A stretch of DNA of 64,000 bases from Bacteroides cutis (lineage in GTDB: Bacteria > Bacteroidota > Bacteroidia > Bacteroidales > Bacteroidaceae). The stretch covers positions 62,001-126,000 of the forward strand of contig NZ_OEST01000007.1 in assembly GCF_900241005.1 (NCBI RefSeq), given 5' to 3'. A program made the position numbers and the translations under genes. Below are positions 33,585-43,500 of the stretch, piece after piece. Within the stretch, counting starts at the first letter, position 1. Each line of letters opens with the position of its first letter. The notes beneath the pieces are model-generated. The model had not been told where the DNA came from and ran no database searches. It saw only the letters and a list, made by a program, of their open reading frames with translations.

Positions 33585-35747
33585 TTATTCTGTTATGGTC
33601 AACTCCTTGATGATATGTGATGCTCCGGCGTATTTATCTATAATGAATAGAGTGTACCGGATGTCTACACATGCCGCACGCTGTGAAGACGGACGGAAAG
33701 CTATATCACCCGTCAGACCCTCATAATTACGGTCGAAGCCGGTACCGATTAATTCACCTTTCGCATTGAATACCGGACTTCCTGAATTGCCACCTGTATT
33801 ATCCGTATCCACAATGAAGCATACAGGCATTTCACCGTTGGGCATGGCATATCGTCCAAAGTCTTTTGCCTGATACAGCTGTTTCAGTTTGGCAGGAACA
33901 ACAAATTCCCAGTTATCGGGATCTTCTTTCTCCATGGCACCCTTTAGGGTGGTATAATACGCATATTCCACACCATCGGCAGGTGCATATGGCAATACAC
34001 GTCCATAAGTCAGGCGCAGGGTGGAATTTGCATCCGGATAGATGGGTATACCTGCATCCTGTTTCATATCTATCATACCTTTTACCCATACTTTGTGGGC
34101 GGCATTATAGTTTCGGTTGGCATCCATCATGGCAATAGTGGTCTGTAGCAACCCATCAGTGATAGAGAATTTGAATAGTGTCATCCAGTCATTGGCAATC
34201 TTATACAAGCTGGGTTTACGGATAAATTTGGCGAAATTCTCCCTACTGCCGAATATGGAATAATCAAAACAAGCATCTATGAAAGCATCACTGTTTCCCT
34301 TGAAACGCTTATCGATGATCTGGAAGATGGCAATCCGTTGTTCTACAGGAATGTACTTCATATAGGTCTGCAACATTTTCTTACCTACTATTCGTTCTAC
34401 TTCCGGGAAAGGTACAGATGCAAAGTATTTGTCAGCTTCTATCTGCAAGCTGTCGACAGCGGCTTTTATACGCGCTTTGTCTTTGCTTTTCAGTGCGGCA
34501 ACCAATGTTGCTGTATTGGGGATACGCATGAAATCGAGTCCGGTAATCAGAGCCTCCTGAATGGCTTGCTGATGATAGAGAGCGTTGCGGCGATGCTTCA
34601 CAATGCCGCGTATCTGGTCGAATGCCTTTTGGTAGGTACTATCCCCTTTTTCACGGCCACGGGCGAGGAGCTGCTCCTGTTGCACACGTTTGGTATCCAA
34701 TACTTTCAAGCGTACAAGACCTTCGTTCATGCCGATGGCATTTTTCCAATAGTTGGCGGAAGATGCATATTTGCTGGCATAATGGATACGTACGGCATCG
34801 TCTTTCAACATTTGCTCCATGAGTGCTTTCTGGCGTACATCACGTACATGGTGGCGCATGAAATTTGTAGTTTGCATGCGTTCTTCCACTTCGTCGGAAA
34901 TCATGTAGCGCCAATTGCGTCCGGGAAATCCCATGATGAAAGTGAAATCTCCTTCACGATAACCGGCAAGGCTGATTGTGAGATGCTTTTTTACTTGCAA
35001 AGGTATATTATCTTCGCTGTAAGTAGCCGGTTGACCATTTTTGTCCGCATAGATGCGGAACAAGGAAAAATCGCCGGTGTGGCGAGGCCACATCCAATTA
35101 TCCGTATCGGCTCCAAATTTTCCGATAGAGGAAGGAGGGGCACCTACCATGCGGATGTCGCTGTATGTGGTTTTCACAAACAGATAGTACTTGTTTCCGC
35201 CGTAGAAAGCTTTTAGTTCCAGCTTTTTGCCTGGAGTCATTTCGATGTTTTCTGCTTGGGCAAAGCGTTTGGCTACAATTTCCAGATATTTGGGAGAAAG
35301 ATAGTTGGTTCCGTTTGGATCAGGATCTTGCTTTAACTGTGTATTTACATAGTCGGTCACATCCAATATTTGATCGATATAGGTGATGGTAAGGCCTTTG
35401 CAAGGCAATTCCTCATCACGAGACATAGCCCAAAATCCGTTGGTCAGATAATCATGTTCTACACTACTATGCTGCTGGATGGCTCCATAACCACAATGGT
35501 GGTTGGTCAATACAAGTCCTTCGGCAGAAATGACTTCACCTGTACAGCCGCCACCGAAGTGTACGACTGCATCTTTCAGGGCTATTCCGTTAGGATTGTA
35601 TATTTCTTCGGAGGGTATCAACAATCCGAGTTCGGTCATAGCGATTTCATTCTGTTTTTTGAGGTCGGTAAGCATCCACATGCCTTCATCGGCTTGTATC
35701 AAAAAAATACTAAATGTAAAAATTACTGATAATAAAAATCGTTTCAT
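33585..35747 (-). CDS. dpp11: S46 dipeptidyl peptidase, DPP11 type (Asp/Glu at P1)
   Basis: The product has 720 residues with a signal peptide (1-19, ending IQADEGMW). The catalytic His is in [15 protein letters not shown], the Asp in the GGETD-like block ([18 protein letters not shown]) and the Ser in [10 protein letters not shown]. Eighteen residues after the catalytic Ser stands Arg (GTGFDRNYEG), equivalent to Arg673 of P. gingivalis DPP11, which selects acidic P1 side chains. It releases dipeptides from the N-terminus of peptides in the periplasm. It is in tandem with a DPP7-type paralog 158 bp upstream on the same strand. Confidence 0.88.
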   Translation of the reverse strand: MKRFLLSVIFTFSIFLIQADEGMWMLTDLKKQNEIAMTELGLLIPSEEIYNPNGIALKDAVVHFGGGCTGEVISAEGLVLTNHHCGYGAIQQHSSVEHDYLTNGFWAMSRDEELPCKGLTITYIDQILDVTDYVNTQLKQDPDPNGTNYLSPKYLEIVAKRFAQAENIEMTPGKKLELKAFYGGNKYYLFVKTTYSDIRMVGAPPSSIGKFGADTDNWMWPRHTGDFSLFRIYADKNGQPATYSEDNIPLQVKKHLTISLAGYREGDFTFIMGFPGRNWRYMISDEVEERMQTTNFMRHHVRDVRQKALMEQMLKDDAVRIHYASKYASSANYWKNAIGMNEGLVRLKVLDTKRVQQEQLLARGREKGDSTYQKAFDQIRGIVKHRRNALYHQQAIQEALITGLDFMRIPNTATLVAALKSKDKARIKAAVDSLQIEADKYFASVPFPEVERIVGKKMLQTYMKYIPVEQRIAIFQIIDKRFKGNSDAFIDACFDYSIFGSRENFAKFIRKPSLYKIANDWMTLFKFSITDGLLQTTIAMMDANRNYNAAHKVWVKGMIDMKQDAGIPIYPDANSTLRLTYGRVLPYAPADGVEYAYYTTLKGAMEKEDPDNWEFVVPAKLKQLYQAKDFGRYAMPNGEMPVCFIVDTDNTGGNSGSPVFNAKGELIGTGFDRNYEGLTGDIAFRPSSQRAACVDIRYTLFIIDKYAGASHIIKELTITE

Positions 35748-35905
35748 ATAAAAATGTCATTGTAGGGTATTTTGATATGGAAGAATGAGTATACGACTGA
35801 ATACTATTCAGATACGAGTGAATGACATTCAGTATACAACAGAATAGGGTACATTTGTATACTGGATGATATCCACTCGTATCTCTTCTAGGTAAATATA
35901 TGAAT

Positions 35906-38071
35906 TTACTCAATAATTGTCATTTCTTTTATCAGGTGCTCGCAACCTCCCAGTTTTTCGAGAATAAAGAGTACGTAACGGATATCAAGATTGATACAAC
36001 GTTGCAGGTTATTGTCAAAATTGATATCGCCACTCAACGATTCCCAGTTTCCGTCGAAAGCGCAGCCAATGAGTTGACCTTCGGCATTGATAACAGGACT
36101 ACCGGAGTTTCCGCCTGTGATGTCATTGGTGGTAAGGAAACAAACGGGCATGGTCCCGTCAGGCATGGCATAACGTCCGAAGTCCTTGTTATGAATTAAT
36201 TCTTTCAGTTTGGCAGGAACAACGAACTCGCTGTCCTCGGGGTTTTCTTTCTCAAGAATGCCGTCTGTGGTAGTGTAATATTTATAATGTACGGCATCGC
36301 GTGGACTGTAAGGTTTTACATTACCATACGTCAGGCGGATAGTGAAATTGGCATCCGGATAAGAAGGAACCGGCAGTTTCATTTCACTTAAACCACGGAT
36401 GTAAGTTTTGTGAAGCAGTTCTAGGTCACCGCACCGTTTCTGATATTCACCGGCAACTTCAAGTCTCTTTTCTATTTTGGAGCGTGAATAAGCGGTTGCA
36501 GGATCTTTCTCGATAGCTTTTATAGTAGGTTTCTTCATGAATTTGTCGAAATTCTCACGGTTGGAAAGAATTGAGTTGTCGTAAATATCATCGACAAAAG
36601 CGCTATAGTCACCTTTGAACTTATCTTGGATTGTTTTATAGAAAGTAGGCAACTCCTCTGGTGTCAAGGCTTTGGCAAGAGCAGGCAGAATGGCTTTGGC
36701 TACAGCGCGATCCACTTCGTGATCGTAGTCTTTATTGTGGATATCATTGTACACCTGCTCTAATTGAACTTTGGAAGCATTGAGCAGGGAGTCGTTCTTT
36801 TCTTCAATGCCCTTTTTGATGTTATCCATCACCATATATGGGCTGCCGAATTCGATGGCTCCGTTCAAAGCTTCGAACAAGTAACTTAGTTGGCGGTAAA
36901 CCGGCATTCTGTTAGTGATGATGGCGTCAATCTTTTCTACGATACCTTCATATTCAGGTTTCCCTTTAGCGAACTCAGCGAACTTCTTCTCTTGTTCGGC
37001 TTTGGCACCCAGTACATCATTGTCGATGATGGCTTTGTTCATGCCGATGGAGTTTTTCCAGTAGTTGCTGCTTCCTGCGAATTTATTGGCGTATTGGATA
37101 CGGGTCTTGTCACTGGCTTCCATTGCTTTTCTCAGAACTTCAAGACGTACACCACGCATATCGATCATGGCCTGATTATCAGCTTCCATACGTTCTTTCA
37201 CTTCCGATTGGGTGAGGTAACGGCTAGTACTTCCCGGAAATCCCATAATCATGGCATAGTCGTTTTCCTGTAATCCTTTGATAGAGATAGGCAGATATTT
37301 GGGGGTTTTCAACGGTACATTGTCAGCGGAATATTCTGCCGGTTCTCCGTTTTTGTCGGCATAAATACGAAACATGGAGAAGTCACCGGTATGGCGTGGC
37401 CACATCCAGTTATCCGTTTCACCACCGAATTTTCCGATAGATGAGGGTGGAGCGGCTACCATACGTACGTCATTGTATACTTTATAATAGAATAGATAAT
37501 ATTTGTTTCCGGCATAGAACGGCAATGCTCTTACTTCGATACCCGGTTTGCCGTTCAAGTCACTCTTTTCTAATTCCTCTTTGGCAAGTTTCCGGAGGAA
37601 AGGATAAGTCATGGCATTTGTTTCGGTCACTTCACCGGATTTTATCTTGGAGTTTACAAGGTCGGTGATGTCTACGATACGATGAACGAAGCGAAATTCC
37701 AATCCCGGAGTAGGCAACTCTTCATTACGGTTCTTTGCCCAAAAACCGTCAGTCAGGTAATCGTGCTCTACACTACTGTGTTGCTGGATGGATGCGTAAC
37801 CGCAGTGGTGGTTGGTCAAAATCAATCCTTCCGGAGAGATTATTTCGCCGGTACACCCCCCGCCGAAGATACCTACGGCATCTTTCAAGGACACACCGTT
37901 AGGATTGTAAAGGTCGTCAGCCTCGAGTTTCAATCCTTGTTTCTTCATCAAATCGATGGAGTTCTGTTGCTGCATCAATTGCAACAACCACATTCCCTCG
38001 TCAGCGTGTGCGGAACACACTGCCATTGCGGCAAATACCGCAACCAGGCATTTTCTAAATTTTAGTTTCAT
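35906..38071 (-). CDS. dpp7: S46 dipeptidyl peptidase, DPP7 type (hydrophobic P1)
   Basis: The product has 721 residues with a signal peptide (1-23, ending [10 protein letters not shown]). The triad blocks are [33 protein letters not shown] and [13 protein letters not shown]. Eighteen residues after the Ser is Gly ([10 protein letters not shown]), matching Gly673 of DPP7, which leaves an open hydrophobic S1 pocket. With the adjacent DPP11 type it covers both acidic and hydrophobic P1 residues, the way Bacteroidales feed on peptides as dipeptides. The two paralogs share most motifs and look like an old tandem duplication. Confidence 0.88.
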   Translation of the reverse strand: MKLKFRKCLVAVFAAMAVCSAHADEGMWLLQLMQQQNSIDLMKKQGLKLEADDLYNPNGVSLKDAVGIFGGGCTGEIISPEGLILTNHHCGYASIQQHSSVEHDYLTDGFWAKNRNEELPTPGLEFRFVHRIVDITDLVNSKIKSGEVTETNAMTYPFLRKLAKEELEKSDLNGKPGIEVRALPFYAGNKYYLFYYKVYNDVRMVAAPPSSIGKFGGETDNWMWPRHTGDFSMFRIYADKNGEPAEYSADNVPLKTPKYLPISIKGLQENDYAMIMGFPGSTSRYLTQSEVKERMEADNQAMIDMRGVRLEVLRKAMEASDKTRIQYANKFAGSSNYWKNSIGMNKAIIDNDVLGAKAEQEKKFAEFAKGKPEYEGIVEKIDAIITNRMPVYRQLSYLFEALNGAIEFGSPYMVMDNIKKGIEEKNDSLLNASKVQLEQVYNDIHNKDYDHEVDRAVAKAILPALAKALTPEELPTFYKTIQDKFKGDYSAFVDDIYDNSILSNRENFDKFMKKPTIKAIEKDPATAYSRSKIEKRLEVAGEYQKRCGDLELLHKTYIRGLSEMKLPVPSYPDANFTIRLTYGNVKPYSPRDAVHYKYYTTTDGILEKENPEDSEFVVPAKLKELIHNKDFGRYAMPDGTMPVCFLTTNDITGGNSGSPVINAEGQLIGCAFDGNWESLSGDINFDNNLQRCINLDIRYVLFILEKLGGCEHLIKEMTIIE

Positions 38072-38115
38072 GTTATTTTTCTGTTTAATGATTGACTGTA
38101 TGGTTAGTAATTGTT

Positions 38116-39348
38116 TTATTTGAATTCTCCTCTCCGGATGGCCTCCATCACATTAGCGGGAGGACGTTGATGCATCAGCTCCTGTTTCATGAAATCCATG
38201 TAGGGGGCCACATGTTTGAAAAACTTCCGGTATCCGGCGCAGAGATAATTCAATCCCGGTTCTCCGTCGGCTGTATGCGCAAAACGGTTTTTAGGGCATT
38301 CGCCATTGCAGGCAAACAACCACTCACATTCTTTGCATTGAGTAGGGAGTGACTTCTGTTTCATCAAGCCGAAGTTTTGTTGCCGTTCGCTGTACATCAT
38401 TTCTACCAAAGTTTTCTGGTAGATATTACCTAATTTGTATTCGGGGAATACGAAGTGGTCGCATGCGTATACATCACCGTTGAATTCCATGACACCTGCA
38501 TGACCACAAGTTTTTGCCATAGAACAGACACCCGGTTGTTCGCCTATCCAGTTGGCAAGGGTGGAGTCGAACAGTTGGATATAATAAGTCCCGACGTCCT
38601 CTTTAATCCATTCATCGAATAGAGCACAGAGGAAATTCCCCCATTGCTCAGGACTTACGGAAAAGTCGGCCAACTGTGTGGCGGTTTCTTTGTCGGCTAA
38701 AGAAGCAAGATGACGTCCGTCCTGACGGGATGTAATTCGTTCCACAATAGGGGCAAACTGAATATAGTGGCAATCCAATTCCTTGAAAAAGTTATAGAAA
38801 TCCAGTGGGTAATCGGCATTATAATCGTTGACAACCGCCATACCATTCCACTCAACCCCATGTTTTTTCAGCAGATTAATTCCCTGCATCACTTTGACAA
38901 AAGAGGGTTTTCCCAGCTTGTTTTTACGATATTCATCGTGGAACTCTTGCGGACCATCGATGGACACACCTACCAGCCAGTTGTTCTCTTTGAAGAACTC
39001 ACACCATTCATCCGTCAGTAATGTGCCATTAGTCTGTATGCAGTTGTCGATAGTGCGGCCCTTGGCATACTTCTTTTGTAGTTCCATAGCCCGTTTGTAA
39101 AAGGAAAGCGGGCGCATCAAAGTTTCTCCTCCATGCCAGGTAAACAGGACCTGTGGCATGGTTTGTGAGTTTATATATTCTTCGATGAATTTTTCCAGCA
39201 GTTCATCGCTCATCACGTGTTTCGGGTTGTTGGTATAGAGCTTAGCCTTTTCCAGATAATAACAATAATCGCATGCCAGATTACATACAGCCCCTACGGG
39301 CTTGAGCATTACATAAAGAGGTTTTGCAAAAGGAGCATAAGTTGACAT
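38116..39348 (-). CDS. Anaerobic sulfatase-maturating enzyme (radical SAM, SPASM)
   Basis: The product has 410 residues. The radical SAM cluster [10 protein letters not shown] is at about 22-31. Two auxiliary 4Fe-4S sites are supported by [30 protein letters not shown] and [19 protein letters not shown] (SPASM). The aspartate in DHFVFPE corresponds to the family's catalytic base. The enzyme oxidises the active-site Cys or Ser of sulfatases to formylglycine in the cytosol, needed for glycan sulfatases. No sulfatase is within the window, so it serves enzymes encoded elsewhere. It lies upstream of the two DPP genes on the same strand, 44 bp from dpp7. Confidence 0.9.
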   Translation of the reverse strand: MSTYAPFAKPLYVMLKPVGAVCNLACDYCYYLEKAKLYTNNPKHVMSDELLEKFIEEYINSQTMPQVLFTWHGGETLMRPLSFYKRAMELQKKYAKGRTIDNCIQTNGTLLTDEWCEFFKENNWLVGVSIDGPQEFHDEYRKNKLGKPSFVKVMQGINLLKKHGVEWNGMAVVNDYNADYPLDFYNFFKELDCHYIQFAPIVERITSRQDGRHLASLADKETATQLADFSVSPEQWGNFLCALFDEWIKEDVGTYYIQLFDSTLANWIGEQPGVCSMAKTCGHAGVMEFNGDVYACDHFVFPEYKLGNIYQKTLVEMMYSERQQNFGLMKQKSLPTQCKECEWLFACNGECPKNRFAHTADGEPGLNYLCAGYRKFFKHVAPYMDFMKQELMHQRPPANVMEAIRRGEFK

Positions 39349-39444
39349 GTATATTTTTTCTATTTTTATTATTTATGATTGTGCAAAAATACGTAAACCA
39401 AATGAAAATTCCTTTCTTTCTATCCGGTTTATAAGGAATATTAA

Positions 39445-39452
39445 TACCTTTG
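39445..39452 (+). promoter_or_regulatory. -7 box for the DUF4369 lipoprotein
   Basis: TACCTTTG fits TAnnTTTG, 29 bp before the ATG at 39482. Confidence 0.5.
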
Positions 39453-39481
39453 CTGCGTGTAATTCATAAATCGTTTCCTGC

Positions 39482-40234
39482 ATGATTAGAATGAGTGTAA
39501 ACCGTATTTTGCCTCTTTTGCTTTTGCTCGTGTTATTCGTCTCTTGTAGTCGTAAGTACAAAATTGAGGGTAGTTCCTCAGTAACAAGCCTTGACGGGAA
39601 AATGTTATTCCTCAAAACTCTTCAAGACGGACAATGGGTAGCTATCGATTCGGCGGAAGTCGTTCACGGCCTTTTCAAGATGAAAGGAAAGGTTGATTCT
39701 GTAATGATGGTAACTCTTTATATGGGTGACGAAGGTATCATGCCTTTGGTGCTTGAAGACGGTAAGATTGAAGTTTCCATTTCGAATACGCAACTGACTG
39801 CTAAGGGTACGTTGCTTAACAACCAACTTTATGAGTTTATAGACAAGCGTAACGAATTGGAAGTGAAGATTGAAGAATTGGATAGAAAGGAAGCCCGCAT
39901 GGTGTTGGAAGGTGTCAGATTGGAAGATGTTCATGATGAACTGATGAAAGAGGGCGAAGCTTTGGCAAAGGAAATGAGTGACTATGTCAAAGGATTTATT
40001 ACCGATAACTATGAGAATGTCCTCGGTCCCAATGTCTTTATGATGGTATGCAGTACTTTGCCTTATCCCATCATGACTCCACAGATAGAAGATATTATGC
40101 GTACTGCTCCTCAAACATTTAAGCAAAACCCGTTGGTAAAGGATTTTTTATCCAAAGCGAAGGAGAATATGCGTTTGATTGAAGAACACAAGCGTATGGA
40201 ACAAAATGCCGCTTCTGAAGCATCTCAACAATAA
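39482..40234 (+). CDS. DUF4369 lipoprotein
   Basis: The product has 250 residues. The signal peptide ends LFVSCSRK with the lipobox Cys at about 22. The N-terminal DUF4369 beta-sandwich (about 30-125: KYKIEGSSSVTSLDGKMLFL, VVHGLFKMKGKVD, GTLLNNQLYEF) usually precedes a thioredoxin/AhpC domain in Bacteroidota. Here it is followed by a charged helical segment and no CxxC, so the thioredoxin half is absent. It is an envelope protein of unknown function, monocistronic and divergent from the sulfatase maturase. Confidence 0.78.
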   Translation: MIRMSVNRILPLLLLLVLFVSCSRKYKIEGSSSVTSLDGKMLFLKTLQDGQWVAIDSAEVVHGLFKMKGKVDSVMMVTLYMGDEGIMPLVLEDGKIEVSISNTQLTAKGTLLNNQLYEFIDKRNELEVKIEELDRKEARMVLEGVRLEDVHDELMKEGEALAKEMSDYVKGFITDNYENVLGPNVFMMVCSTLPYPIMTPQIEDIMRTAPQTFKQNPLVKDFLSKAKENMRLIEEHKRMEQNAASEASQQ

Positions 40235-40272
40235 TAAAACTTTTTATTATCCCAAAAGAATGAAGCAAGGCT

Positions 40273-41031
40273 TTATCGGTCTTGATCTTCGTTCTTAATC
40301 ATTCCCTTGAATTTTTCCGGTAAGGCACTTTCTACGGCTGTATAGGCTTCTGCCATAGTTGCTTTTATGTTTTCCATGCCTTGCCCTTTTGGGGGGATGG
40401 GATCATGGATAGTCAGTATCATACGGTGACGGTGTATCCATTTTCCGGTACGGGGTAAAATTTCGAAAGAACCATCAATGGTGACAGGTACTACAGCCAG
40501 TTGTAACTCATCCGCCAATTGAAAAGCACCTCTCTTAAAGTATCCCATATGTCCGCTAAAAGTACGTGCCCCTTCAGGAAATACTACCAGTGACACTCCA
40601 TTTCTAAGTGAAGACTCCGCTTGTTTCATAGTTGCCAATACTTTCTTGGGACTGGAGCGGTCTACGAAGATATGTCCTGCACTTTCACAAGCTTTCCCTA
40701 CGAAAGGTATTTTTCTCAAGCTCTTCTTCATCATCCATTTGAAATTTCTTCCCAGAAAACCATAAATCAGGAAAATATCGAATGAACCCTGATGGTTGGG
40801 GACGAATACGTATGAAGTATGTTTATGGAGTTTTTCACGTCCATGCACCTTTACCGGAATAAGTAATAGATAGCAGATGAGTTGTGACCATATTTTACCG
40901 GGGTAATACCCCCAAATATGAGCACCACCCAGCAATGAACCGATAATCGTTACCAATGCCGTAAGAATTGTCAATATTAAAAGTATGGGCAGCGCAAAGC
41001 AAACCTGATAAATATTATAGAGTATCTTCAT
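40273..41031 (-). CDS. plsC: 1-acyl-sn-glycerol-3-phosphate acyltransferase
   Basis: The 252-residue membrane-associated enzyme makes phosphatidic acid from lysophosphatidate. Acyltransferase motif I is VPNHQGSFDIFLIYG (the H-x4-D motif) at about 76-90, and motif III is VVFPEGARTFSG at about 146-157. An N-terminal hydrophobic stretch anchors it. It could acylate another glycerolipid, but the PlsC family is clear. A -7 box lies 22 bp upstream, in the gap before the metallophosphoesterase gene. Confidence 0.87.
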   Translation of the reverse strand: MKILYNIYQVCFALPILLILTILTALVTIIGSLLGGAHIWGYYPGKIWSQLICYLLLIPVKVHGREKLHKHTSYVFVPNHQGSFDIFLIYGFLGRNFKWMMKKSLRKIPFVGKACESAGHIFVDRSSPKKVLATMKQAESSLRNGVSLVVFPEGARTFSGHMGYFKRGAFQLADELQLAVVPVTIDGSFEILPRTGKWIHRHRMILTIHDPIPPKGQGMENIKATMAEAYTAVESALPEKFKGMIKNEDQDR

Positions 41032-41052
41032 AGGTGTTGGATTTTGTTGCTA

Positions 41053-41060
41053 CAAAGATA
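41053..41060 (-). promoter_or_regulatory. -7 box for plsC
   Basis: The minus strand reads TATCTTTG, 22 bp before the plsC ATG. Confidence 0.55.
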
Positions 41061-41078
41061 GACGTTTTTTATATTTTG

Positions 41079-42308
41079 TCATCCATTATCACTGACTAAT
41101 TTTATGATCGTGATTTCCGGCCAGGCACCAAAGCGGAAAGGTAATCCTACATAGCCAATGCCGACATTGACATACAAAGCTCTTTTCCCATCGTAATACA
41201 TACCCGACCATTCAGGATATTTAAGCGAGGATAATGAGTGTCCGAACATTTCCATCTGCATGGCGTGGGTGTGTCCGGAGAGCATCAGGTCAATGTCCGA
41301 ATCTGGCAATACTTCACGTCGCCAGTGGGTAGGATTATGGCTTAGTAATATTTTGAACAACCCCTCTGTTCCTTGTATGGCACGAGGTAAGTCGGCATGT
41401 TGTGAGAAAGGAGGTTCTCCGTCATTCTCTACACCGATAAGAGCGATACTGTCCCCCTGATGATATAAGATGGTATGTTCATTGTTCAGCAATTTCCATC
41501 CCATCACTTTTTGTTGTTCTAACAGATAGTTCAAGTTTTCTTCCTCTTCTTTCCGGTTCTTCCAGTGAAAATAAGTTCCGTAATCATGGTTACCCAAGAT
41601 AGAATAGACTCCGTCGGGAGCATGTAGTTCCGAAAGGACATTCCGGAAGTCGTCTAATTCATGGCTTTGCTGGTTCACCAGATCACCGGTAAAGACGATG
41701 AGATCAGGATGTTGCTCATTAATCAGATTTACTAATCTTTGAATAGCTCCTTTCTTTTCTTGCCAACTGCCGATATGAATATCAGACACTTGGAGGATAC
41801 GATATCCATTAAATCCTTTAGGTAGATTGGTCGAATGATATTCTACGTTTTTAATTTCAAAGTGAGTAATGCCCGCCAATGCTCCGTAAAGAATATTGGC
41901 AAAACTGATGATGCCTAAAGTCAGTCCTAAAACCGTGAATGGCAAACGATGGACAACGAAAGGAAAACGTGGTTCTTTGAAAGATGTACGGAAAAGCAGA
42001 AATGACAAACAACGGCTGATACCCCGGCACAATATGCCGAGTAGTGAAGAGAACATAAACAGTATTTTAGGAACAGCAAACAACATGACGGCTATTGCCA
42101 GTTTTCCGATACTTTGTGAATGACGGGAGAGGGCATTGTCTCCGGTCATATAGATGAAATAAAGATACAGAAGCACCAATATGGCAGAAGGAAGCCAGTA
42201 GGCACAACGCCAAAGAATACTACGTGTCCGTTTTACGATGTATACCAGATAGATATATACATCGGGTAGGAGCAGGGAAAGAAGAAGGATTAAAGTTATT
42301 CTGTACAT
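41079..42308 (-). CDS. Membrane-anchored calcineurin-like metallophosphoesterase (YkuE/YaeI type)
   Basis: The product has 409 residues. About five N-terminal hydrophobic helices (to about 155) are followed by a metallophosphoesterase domain with all metal motifs: QVSDIHIGSW (D-x-H), VFTGDLVN (GD), ILGNHDYG (GNHD), ILLSHNP and LSGHTHAMQ (GH-x-H). Related enzymes hydrolyse lipid pyrophosphates or UDP-diacylglucosamine, but the substrate is unknown. Its start overlaps the end of the upstream 42296-42925 gene by 13 bp, so it is translated with the sigma-factor operon. Confidence 0.82.
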   Translation of the reverse strand: MYRITLILLLSLLLPDVYIYLVYIVKRTRSILWRCAYWLPSAILVLLYLYFIYMTGDNALSRHSQSIGKLAIAVMLFAVPKILFMFSSLLGILCRGISRCLSFLLFRTSFKEPRFPFVVHRLPFTVLGLTLGIISFANILYGALAGITHFEIKNVEYHSTNLPKGFNGYRILQVSDIHIGSWQEKKGAIQRLVNLINEQHPDLIVFTGDLVNQQSHELDDFRNVLSELHAPDGVYSILGNHDYGTYFHWKNRKEEEENLNYLLEQQKVMGWKLLNNEHTILYHQGDSIALIGVENDGEPPFSQHADLPRAIQGTEGLFKILLSHNPTHWRREVLPDSDIDLMLSGHTHAMQMEMFGHSLSSLKYPEWSGMYYDGKRALYVNVGIGYVGLPFRFGAWPEITIIKLVSDNG

Positions 42309-42925
42309 ATATCTTTCAGTTCTTCTATGTTTTTGTTGATAGAGTCAAGATGCTTGTATATCATCTTTTTATAGATAAAATAAATGATTAAGATATCAAA
42401 TATCGTAAAGATGCTTATCAGGGTGACTTGTACTATGACGGGCTGCAAATAATACTCCATTACCCAATAAAACAGGATAGTGAATAATACGGCCCATATT
42501 GCCGTGATCCAAACCTCAGTACGAGTCCAACTACGGAAAATGGTCATACGGCGGCTTACTTCTGCTACAGACATTTTGTCTATTTCAGTCTTCTTATTCC
42601 ATTGATAGGTTTTCCAGTCCCACCAAAATCCAACGATAATACTTATAACTATAAATCCGCCAATAATATACAATTTGTTAATCCATTTCTCGTTTTCCAC
42701 GATATTGGGTAGGAAAATGATGGCAGCGACAATAGCAAGCAGAATAACAACGACACCGATGATGAGCGAAAAGCGTTGAGAGTTCAATATACATCCCATG
42801 CTCACACGAGTATTCGCTTTGTATCCGGCAATCAATTCCTTTATACGTTCCTCATCTGCAATAGGTTCCTTTTGCAACTGGGCATCCAGTACATTCCATG
42901 ATTTTTTCAGTTCATCCAGTTCCAT
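42296..42925 (-). CDS. Four-helix membrane protein, possible anti-sigma or sigma-linked partner
   Basis: The product has 209 residues. A charged cytosolic N-terminus (MELDELKKSWNVLDAQL) precedes four membrane helices (about 52-72, 82-102, 132-155, 162-185) and a charged tail. It follows an ECF sigma-factor gene by 4 bp and overlaps the phosphoesterase gene. Membrane proteins of this layout regularly follow ECF sigma genes in Bacteroidota and may hold the sigma factor inactive. There is no zinc-binding anti-sigma (ZAS) motif, so that role is inference. Confidence 0.6.
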   Translation of the reverse strand: MELDELKKSWNVLDAQLQKEPIADEERIKELIAGYKANTRVSMGCILNSQRFSLIIGVVVILLAIVAAIIFLPNIVENEKWINKLYIIGGFIVISIIVGFWWDWKTYQWNKKTEIDKMSVAEVSRRMTIFRSWTRTEVWITAIWAVLFTILFYWVMEYYLQPVIVQVTLISIFTIFDILIIYFIYKKMIYKHLDSINKNIEELKDICTE

Positions 42926-42929
42926 TATG

Positions 42930-43415
42930 CTATTCCTCCTTCTTCATTTTTTTCAGTTTGTCTTTAATACGGCTGAGTTTGGTGGCAACGTTAGTTACGG
43001 TCAGACCGGTAATCTCGGCTATCTCTTCATAACTTTTTTCTTCCAGATAGAGCAGAATGATGGATTTCTCCAGTTGTCCCAGCCGGTTTATCATCTGGTA
43101 GAGTTGTCTCAGCATAGCTTGTGTTTCGTCGTTTTCTTCAGTACGGTCAGCTTCTTGCGTCAAAGTTACAATTTCAGGAATATTTTTTTCTTTTCGCAAG
43201 AAGCTGATACAGGTATTCAGCGAAATTCGATAAATCCATGTTGAAACTTTACATTCTCTCCTGAATTTAGGAAATGCTTTCCAAATATTGAGTATTACTT
43301 CCTGATACAGGTCATTGAGAGTAGCATTAGGTGTGGTGTATAAATAACACACCTTATAGATGACACGCTCGTATTCCCGTATCACGGATAAGAACTCTTG
43401 TTCTAAGTTTTCCAT
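42930..43415 (-). CDS. ECF-type RNA polymerase sigma factor
   Basis: The frame extends back to 43586, but the start at 43415 (MENLEQEFLSVIREYERVIY) is where sigma-70 region 2 begins, and a -7 box lies at 43480-43487. This gives 161 residues. Region 2 is seen in LNDLYQEVILNIWKAFPKF and STWIYRISLNTCISFLRK; region 4 in SYEEIAEITGLTVTNVATKLSRIKDKLKK, which includes the helix-turn-helix. It forms an operon with the membrane protein and phosphoesterase that follow. The regulon cannot be read from sequence. Confidence 0.9.
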   Translation of the reverse strand: MENLEQEFLSVIREYERVIYKVCYLYTTPNATLNDLYQEVILNIWKAFPKFRRECKVSTWIYRISLNTCISFLRKEKNIPEIVTLTQEADRTEENDETQAMLRQLYQMINRLGQLEKSIILLYLEEKSYEEIAEITGLTVTNVATKLSRIKDKLKKMKKEE

Positions 43416-43479
43416 TGTTTTTATTCTCAATTCGCTTTTTGTTCTGTTAGTCGCAATGAAAGCTGGAAAATCACCTCTC

Positions 43480-43487
43480 CAAAGATA
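43480..43487 (-). promoter_or_regulatory. -7 box for the sigma-factor operon
   Basis: The minus strand reads TATCTTTG, 65 bp before the preferred sigma start and downstream of the MetH-activation gene stop. It supports the shorter sigma start. Confidence 0.5.
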
Positions 43488-43500
43488 AAAACAAAAATAA

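Noticed and set aside
34338..35216. Plus-strand frame of 292 residues inside dpp11
   Set aside because: Long but antisense to a gene with intact catalytic triad and signal peptide; Cys/Phe-rich composition is typical of a shadow frame.
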